The notes beneath the pieces are model-generated. The model was not told where the DNA came from, did not search any database, and saw only the letters and a program-made list of their open reading frames with translations. Both the position numbers and the translations under genes were made by a program. 64,000 nt of DNA from Triglochin maritima (taxonomy: Eukaryota; Streptophyta; Magnoliopsida; Alismatales; Juncaginaceae). The stretch covers positions 30,502,326 to 30,566,325 of the forward strand of contig OY821791.1 in assembly GCA_963682175.1 (NCBI GenBank), written 5' to 3'. Positions 57,084 through 64,000 of the stretch are shown in pieces; the first letter of the stretch is position 1; the number at the start of each line of letters is the position of its first letter.

Positions 57084-57567
57084 TTGCAGAGCAGAAAAGC
57101 TGCTGCAAGGTTCTCGACGAGCCTTTCGACCTACCGTCGGCCACTCCAACCCTCGCAAAGGCTAAAAGGAGGATTAAACTAAAGCTTGGCATACCTTAAG
57201 GCTTGAAGAAGCCTTCGAAGAATCCCGGCGAGCGCTTCCTCGCAAAACTCTTCTCTCCGGCGAAACCTGAACGCGATCACCTTCCTCCGGCCACACGATC
57301 CGGCGAGCCTCGAACCACACGATCCGGCGAGCCTCGAGCTCCTCCTCACCTCAGAGAGCTGCGGATCAAGAGAGAGAGAGAGAGACTTGAGTGAGAGAGA
57401 GGAATGCACGAGTGAGAGAGAGAGAGCACCCACCTACTCAAACACCTCCCCTCATCTCCACCATTCACCTCAACACCACCCAATCAATCTCAGCCCTCCA
57501 CCTCCACCTTTTCTAATCCTCCACCTAAAACACAATCAACCCATTAATCAAGGGTTAGGATGTAACA

Positions 57568-57580
57568 ATCCACCCTCCTT
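57568..57580 (-). other. Polypurine tract of chromovirus copy 2
   Basis: The minus strand reads AAGGAGGGTGGAT adjacent to the 3' LTR. Confidence 0.8.
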
Positions 57581-57589
57581 AAAGGATTT

Positions 57590-60500
57590 CGTCCTCGAAA
57601 TTAGAACCAAATTCTCACCGAACAATTTCGGATACTTCTTCCGGACCTCATCCTCGACCTCCCAAGTGGCTTCACGCTAGCTATGGTGCTGCCACCTGAC
57701 CTTCACCATCGGAATGGTTCTCCTTCTGAGCTGGTGCTCCATCCGATCTACAATCTCCACGGGCCTCTCCTCGAGAGATAAGTCCTGACCGATCTCCGGA
57801 ACACATATCTCAATCACATGCGACGGATCGGCAACGTATTTCCTCAACATAGAAACATGGAAAACATTGTGAATACCCGAAAGCTGCGTCGGCAAAGCAA
57901 TACGGTAGGCAACCTCTCCGACACGATCAAGAATCTCAAACGGTCCGACGTACCTCGGACTGAGCTTCCCTTTCTTCCCGAATCTCATCACTCCACGAGC
58001 TGGTGAAATCCTCAGGAAAACGTGATCGCCCACCACAAATCTCAACTCTCGTCTACGCCTATCTGCGTAACTCTTCTGTCTGCTCTGGGTCGTCGCTAAC
58101 CTCTGTCTGATCACGCCAACCTTCTCAGCATACAACTGAGAAATCTCTGGTCCAACCAGCTGCCTCTCGCCTACCTCACTCCATCATACCGGCGATCTAC
58201 AAGGCCGACCGTACAGAGCCTTGTACGGTGCCATTCCAATGCTCGAATGGTAGCTGTTGTTGTAGGCGAACTCAATCAACAGTAGGTGTTCATCCCAAAA
58301 TCCTGCCCAATCCAGAGTACACGCTCTCAGCATATCCTCTAGCGTCTGGATAGTCCTCTCTGACTGCCCGTCTGTCTGCGGATGAAAAGCCGTGCTGAAC
58401 TTCAACTGAGTCCCCAAAGCCTTCTGCAAACTACCCCAAAATCTGGAGGTAAACCTCGGATCTTGATCAGACATAATACTCACAGGTACACCATGTAACC
58501 GGACTATCTCCTCGATGTACAGCTTCGCCAAACCCTCCAAGGGTAAGGTGGTCCTGATCGCCAGAAAATGCGCCGACTTGGTCAGTCGATCGACTATAAC
58601 CCAAATCGCGTCGTGAGATCTCCTCGTCTTCGGCAACCCGGTGACGAAATCCATCGTCACGTGCTCCCACATCCACTCTGATAAGTCTATACTCTGCAAC
58701 TGCCCTGCTGGCCGCTGGTGCTCAATCCTCACCTGCTGACAAACCAAGCACCTGGACACGAAGTCTGCTACGTCCCGCTTCATCCCCTTCCACCAGAAAC
58801 TCCGCTGTAAATCCTTATACATCTTGGTACTCCCTGGGTGAATGGAATACCTGGCTCTATGTGCCTCCGCCATGATAGTGTCCCTCGGACCACCTGCTCT
58901 CGGTACCCAGATCCGACCTCTGAACCTCAAGTCCCCATCGACTCCGACACTGAAGTCTGATCCGTCCTTAGCAGCTAACTGCATCAGACTGACCAGCTCA
59001 TCATCTGCTCTCTGAGCCTGAACAACTCCTGAAACTGTCTGCGGATCCACTCGAAGTCCCGCAATCACTGCCCCCTCAGAGTCCTCTGTAAAAGGTCTAC
59101 ACTTCGTGAAGGCCTCAAGCAACCTCCACTCCTGAATGCATAAGCTGACAGTTGATAACTCTACCTTCCTACTCAAGGCATCTGCGACAGAATTCGCCTT
59201 CCCCGGATGATACGAAATGATGAAGTCATAATCCTTTATGAACTCTAGCCACCTACGCTGCCTCATATTCAACTCTTTCTGCGAGAAGAGATACTTCAGA
59301 CTCTAGTGATCTGTGAAAACCTCAAACTGCTCTCCATATAGGTAATGCCTCCAGGTCTTCAGCGCGTGAACCACCGCTGCCAACTCCAGATCATGAGTCG
59401 GATAATTCTTCTCATGAACCTTCAACTGCCTCGAAGCATAAGCGACCATCTTCCCGTGCTGCATCAACACGCAACCCAGACCGATGCCAGAAGCGTCACT
59501 GTAAATCACATAGCCTCTGCTACCGTTCGGTAACGTCAAAATTGGGGTTGTAGTCAGTCGCCTCTTCAGCACCTGGAAACTGTCCTCGCACTTCTGGGAC
59601 CAAACGAACTTGACACCCTTCTGTGTCAAAGCCGTCAGTGGGGAAGCAAGTCTGGAAAAGTCCTGAATAAACCGACGATAATAACCTGCTAAGCCCACAA
59701 AACTCCTGATCTCAGACACACTGGTCGGAGCTCTTCACTGAGTCACAACCTCGACCTTCTCTGAATCCACAGAAATCCCGTCTGCTGACACTACATGTCC
59801 CAGAAAGGCCACCCGATCTAGCCAGAAATCACACTTCTTGTACTTAGCATAGAGCTGCTGGTCTCTCAGGATGCTAAGCACAATCCTCAGGTGCTCCCGA
59901 TGCTGCTCTCTGTCTGGTGAGTATACCAGTATATCATCCACGAAGACAATCACAAACCTGTCAAGATACGGCTGAAAAGTCCGATTCATCAGATCCATAA
60001 ACGCTGCTGGTGCATTTGTCAGTCCAAACGACATCACCAAAAACTCATAATGCCCGTACCTCGTCCTGAACGCTGTCTTCTGGACATCTGCATCCCGAAA
60101 CCTCAACTGATGGTAACCGGATAGCAGATCGATCTTCGAAAAGACCCTCGGTGAGTGCAACTGATCGAAAAGATCCTCGATCCTGGGTAAAGGATACCGA
60201 TTCCTAATGGTAACCTTATTCAGCATCCGATAATCAATACACATCCTCAGCGAGCCATCCCTCTTCCTCACGAAGAGCACTGGAGCTCCCCAGGGTGAAA
60301 CACTGGGCATGATCACACCTGAATCTAGCAGATCCTGCAACTGCTTCTTCAGCTCAGCTAACTCCGCAGGCGCCATCCCATACGGAGCCTTCGACTGTGG
60401 TGTAGTCTCTGCTACCAGATCAATACCAAACTCGATCTCTCTGTGAGGCGGTAACCCGGTGATCTCCTCAGAAAATACCTCAGGAAAATCCTGAACAACC

Positions 60501-62051
60501 TCAATATCTTCCAACTTCTTCACCTCAAAATCCGGTACCACAAGCGTCGCTAAGAACGCTCTACAACCCTGGTGAATCATCCTCTCAGCCTTCACTGCCG
60601 AAACCAAAATCCGACCATTTCCACTCTCAGTCCCTCTGATCAGCAAATCAGGAAGACCTTTCCTCGAGATTAGAATCTTCTTCTCTCGGCACAAAACTCG
60701 AACATCGTACTGGGACAGCCAATCCATCCCGAGTATGACATCGAAGTCTACCATCGGTAATAAGACCAGGTCTGCCGGGAACTCCTGGTCTCCCGCAGCA
60801 ATCGTGGCGCCGGGGAGGAAGCTCCCCACAATGCCCACCAAACCCAAGGGTGTGCTGACTTCCAACGTGGCAGTCAACATCGCAGGGGTACGGCCTAACA
60901 CGCTCGCAAACTGCTCAGAGATGAACGAGTGTGTGGCCCCGCAGCCGAAAAGCACTCTAGCAATCAACCCATCAACATAAAGCGTACCTTCCACCACAGC
61001 ACTGGCGTCTCTAGCCTCCTCCGCCTGAATGGTGAAGACACGTCCCACACTCTTCCCCTACTGGGAGGGTGCAACTGGTCGACTCGGTCCAGCCCCGCTA
61101 ACTGAGGAGGAACCCAGTCGTCCACTAGGTCCACCTGACCTACTCGGGCAGGAACGAATGAAGTGACCCATCTGGCCACAACCATGGCATGCACCTGATC
61201 GAGCCCCACACCCGTGCCCGGGGTGAACCCTACCACACTGCCTGCACTGCCCTGACTGCTGTGATCCACCACTATCAATCCGGGGCCTCTTGCGCGGTAT
61301 CCGGAAGTCTGATCTCCAGGTCGCATACTAGCCTTCGTCTGCACCTTCCTGGCCTCTACCGTCTCCTGGTAGTCCTGCTCCATAATCGTCGCAAACTTCA
61401 CTGCATCAGCTAAATTCTGCGGCATGCTCGTGGTCATACGAGACCGGAACTGCGGCCTCAACCCTCAGATAAACTTCCGAGCCCTCTGCTCCGGTGTCAC
61501 ATAAGTATCCGGGCAGTAACGCTCCAGGGTGTGAAACCTGCTAATATAAGCCGCCAGCGTCATCTCTCGCTGCTCGAGTGCCAGGAACTCCTCCTTCTTC
61601 CTATCCCGCGCATGCTGGGGAAAATACTGCTGGTTGAACTCCGCGAGGAATTCCTCCCAGCCCACCTCCTCGCTATCCTCAAACACAACAGCCGACGTGG
61701 ACCTCCACCAGTTGGCCGCCTCACCGTCCCACACATAGGTGGCCAGATCCACCTGCCTCTCTGAAGGACAACCTATCGCTCTGAAGATCTTCCGGATCTT
61801 GAAGCCCAATCCTCAGCTGCCTCCGACTCACCACTGCCGTCAAAGGAAGGAGGGTGCTGTCGCATAAACCGATCCAGCACTGCCCCCGCCCTTGCCTGCT
61901 CGGCCTGTGCAGACTGGTGCTCGAGAAACTCGCCCAACCTACCAAGAGTCCCCTGAAGGGTTCTCCTCTCCTCCTCCTCTCTGTCCTCCCTACCAGTCTC
62001 CTCACTGGCGCCCCTATAACGTGAAGGTGACCTTACACGTCTCGGAGGCAT
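57590..62051 (-). pseudogene. Gag-Pol polyprotein of chromovirus copy 2, broken
   Basis: Start is at ATG 62051 (MPPRRVRSPSRYRGASEE). A one-base deletion near 61806 shifts Gag relative to copy 1, and another shift lies near 61300 before the zinc knuckle. In-frame stops are near 61464, 61058, 59725, 59306, 58187 and 57678. Open sections carry protease-RT (61048-59735; the protease Asp is lost, [30 protein letters not shown]), RT-RNase H (59719-59303; [11 protein letters not shown]) and integrase (59272-58184). The integrase has a zinc finger ending CLVCQQ and core residues in [17 protein letters not shown] and QSERTIQ, so its DD-E triad is complete. The chromodomain-like end (REATW) is cut by a stop. 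Not functional as a whole. Confidence 0.92.
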
Positions 62052-62170
62052 CTACACAAGAGGACAGGAAACGACAATGAATTAATGATTATGAATGAAT
62101 GCATGATGAATGACAACCAAATGCAAGACCTTTAAGGTGGTTTCATTGGACAAGCACACCGGGACCGAAG

Positions 62171-62182
62171 GCTCTGATACCA
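62171..62182 (-). other. Primer-binding site of chromovirus copy 2
   Basis: TGGTATCAGAGC on the minus strand, three bases inside the 5' LTR. Confidence 0.88.
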
Positions 62183-62185
62183 AAT

Positions 62186-63883
62186 TGTAACGCCCCGAAA
62201 CAGCGAAAAAATTTAAAACTTAAAACATATAAGAATCAACACTGGGGTCGTCACCAAACCACGAGTATATATATATAATATAAGGTGGTAGCTGTACAAT
62301 ACTAGAGTCAAAGATGATTACAACCCAACACAAAAGATATACAACACATGTACAAGGGAAAATCATCCACCTCGAAGAACAAAAAGACAGGATCTGGTCT
62401 GGGTGCTCCTGTCCGCAGTCACCACCTCCTAATGACGTGCACGACCTGACATAAAACATGAATATGCCTGAGTTTCCCGAGAGGAAACCCCGTATGCCAA
62501 ACCCCTAAAATATGAACATAGAATGCGTAATGAAACATGAAATGAAAATGCAGTAAAAGCATATCAAACTCCCGTGCACACCAGACACCGCCGGAACACA
62601 TCGGCCTCGGGTCTCAAGGGTCCTCTCACCCCAACCCCTCAATCACAGGTGCACACAAGGCACCCGCTCCTCAGAGCCACAACAACGTGCACACAAGGCA
62701 CCCGCTCCTCAGAGCCACAACAACGTGCACACAAGGCACCCGCTCCTCAGAGCCACAACAACGACCCTCCTCTCAGGCCGGCAATGTCTGTACCGTCGCC
62801 CCAAAAATGGCCGGAGACCCGTTGCCCTCGAGGCGGATCCAACAACACACGGCACAAGCATCCATATGCAAAACAGTGCCCAAACGGTCGAACGGAAGAC
62901 TCCAAACGGTCGACCGAACACCACAACTTTTCCTTAGAGAAACCGAAATAATGTCCAACCGGTCGAATGACTCTCAAATCACGGTCGACCGAAATCCAAC
63001 AGGGAAAATCCTCTCTTGCTCAAAAAGCACCAACGGTCGAACGACTCTCAAATCACGGTCGACCGAAATCATCCAGTAGAAACCCCCAACAAAACCACAC
63101 TACACGGTCGACCGAAACCACACTCCCGGTCGACCGGCCAATAAGTTAACTTAAGTGTCGGTCGGACGAAGTCAACGAGCGGTCGACCGTTTAGATGGTC
63201 AACGCCCCCAACCGACCTACAACAGTACTTTCGGTCGACCGGCAAAGGGGTCCCGTTCGACCGAAAATACCCAGGACGTCTTTCTCTCGCTAAAATTACA
63301 CAACCGGTCGACCGTCCAAAGGGCATCGTTCGACCGGTGCGAGGAATTCGCCCAAATTACACTATAACCGGTCGACCGCGCCAACCCGCCGGTCGACCGT
63401 TGCACAGCAGAAAAGCTGCTGCAAGGTTCTCGACGAGCCTTCCGGCCTACCGTCGGCCACTCCAACCCTCGCAAAGGCTAAAAGGAGGATTAAACTAAAG
63501 CTTGGCATACCTTAAGGCTTGAAGAAGCCTTCGAAGAATCCCGGCGAGCGCTTCCTCGCAAAACTCTTCTCTCCGGCGAAACCCGAACGTGATCACCTTC
63601 CTCCGGCCACACGATCCGGCGAGCCTCGAACCACACGATCCGGCGAGCCTCGAGCTCCTCCTCACCTCAGAGAGCTACGGATCAAAAGAGAGAGAGAGAC
63701 TTCAATGAGAGAGAGGAATGCACGAGTGAGAGAGAGAGAGAGCACCCACCTACTCAAACACCTCCCCTCATCTCCACCATCCACCTCAACACCACCCAAT
63801 CAATCTCATCCCTCTACCTCCACCTCTTCTAATCCTCCACCTAAAACACAATCAACCCATTAATCAAGGGTTAGGATGTAACA
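62186..63883 (-). repeat. 5' LTR of chromovirus copy 2
   Basis: A 1698-bp copy corresponding to 55871-57567, complete, with the three 38-bp units at 62649-62762 and the palindrome array at 62907-63399. Confidence 0.93.
62907..63399. repeat. GGTCGACC array in the 5' LTR of chromovirus copy 2
   Basis: The same ten exact words as the 3' LTR copy; none lost since insertion although around 40 other positions in the LTR pair differ. Confidence 0.95.
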
Positions 63884-64000
63884 AATAAACATAGGTATTG
63901 CATCAACATCTCTGCCCACAAAGCGTACTTTATACAACATCCAAGATGATTTTTCCGACGAAGACCTCGGGTACTCCCCATCCCCCAGGAAATAGGTGTA

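Larger units (their letters stand above)
55871..57567 (-). repeat. 3' LTR of chromovirus copy 2
   Basis: A 1697-bp repeat with a 38-bp minisatellite (56336-56449), ten GGTCGACC words and a GA-rich stretch. It lacks the TATAAAA box seen in copy 1 near 47755; a TATATATATAC near 55960-55948 (minus) is an alternative promoter site. Confidence 0.92.
55871..63883 (-). mobile_element. Ty3/Gypsy Tekay/Del-type chromovirus, copy 2, inside the kinase gene
   Basis: The LTRs are 55871-57567 (3') and 62186-63883 (5'), both about 1.7 kb, starting TGTAACGCCCCG and ending GGATGTAACA on the plus strand. Target duplication AATAA lies at 55866-55870 and 63884-63888. The primer-binding site (62171-62182) and polypurine tract (57568-57580) are in place. 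By eye the LTRs differ at around 40 of 1697 positions (about 2-2.5%). Same family as the element at 46172-53480, but a separate insertion with its own minisatellite. Confidence 0.95.
53951..63995 (+). pseudogene. Receptor-like cytoplasmic kinase, split by a Gypsy element
   Basis: Proposed exons: 53951-54008 (MGENKDRLLKK, a Gly2 suited to N-myristoylation), 54705-about 54882 (FTYDDLSLATGHFSQ), 54941-55133 (TVAVKKIK with the VAIK-type lysine; LNILIKLKHPNIINLVG; LLVYEYMCLASLDKHI), 55211-55599 (LHYDLKPANILL, VSDFGFA, GTPGYF, FDIYSFGVILLELLTG), 55669-55870 and, after the 8-kb insertion, 63889-63995 (LGYSPSPRK then TAG). GT/AG junctions and codon phases agree at introns 1, 3 and 4. The exon 2/3 junction is one base out of phase. 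Premature stops lie at 54752 (TAG), 55597 (TAG at the usual LVDW tryptophan) and 55864 (TGA). The HRD box reads HYD. Related to RLCK-VII/PERK kinases; now a pseudogene. Confidence 0.85.

Noticed and set aside
1..64000. tRNA, rRNA or microRNA genes
   Set aside because: No tRNA cloverleaf signature, rRNA core or convincing precursor hairpin was seen on reading; a covariance-model search was not possible.

Overview
The window is nuclear DNA of a flowering plant. It carries no intact host gene. It holds nested transposable elements typical of angiosperms: CACTA, copia-type and Gypsy LTR elements, an RTE-type LINE, MuDR-type and mariner-type DNA elements. It also holds broken remnants of a receptor-like cytoplasmic kinase and of plant mobile domain (PMD) proteins. 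Nothing in the sequence fixes the species.

Layout. 1-12161: most of a decayed CACTA element on the minus strand. Its TNP2-like transposase lies at 7430-10251 and its second, TNPA-like gene at 1-7284. The second gene is split by a young gag-only LTR retrotransposon at 1199-6522 (5-bp target duplication). 12162-17444: low-information DNA with a possible PMD/DUF1985-like fragment, an ~750-bp purine tract, two arrays of a TCCTTCGAAGGA-type palindrome and a kinase fragment. 17445-19309: a short non-autonomous CACTA relative of the first element. 21650-24240: a PMD pseudogene split by an old solo LTR. 24517-25500: MuDR transposase remnant. 26338-29612: near-complete but frameshifted LINE between 19-bp target duplications. 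30100-37806: an old solo LTR split by a 6-kb non-autonomous Gypsy element. 38104-41537: short-motif arrays and a mariner-like element. 42110-43830: a second copy of the same old LTR, inverted, with a primer-binding site. 46172-53480 and 55871-63883: two Tekay/Del-type Gypsy chromoviruses, both minus strand and with broken polyproteins. Between and around the second lies a kinase gene whose exons run from 53951 to 63995. The second chromovirus sits inside its last exon.

The most unusual signal is the palindrome CGGTCGACCG. It occurs in dense arrays (7 to 13 copies in about 300-500 bp) in the LTRs of the gag-only copia-type element and both Gypsy chromoviruses. Decayed versions sit in three older LTRs. 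In the copia-type LTRs the array lies just upstream of a TATA box. Other elements carry arrays of different short palindromes (GCGGCG-type, TCCTTCGAAGGA, GGACTGACTCTGGAC, GACGTC). The recurring design is an LTR or terminal region packed with one self-complementary word, and it is the main candidate here for an undescribed system. Statements about family membership come from recognised protein motifs; no database search was run.
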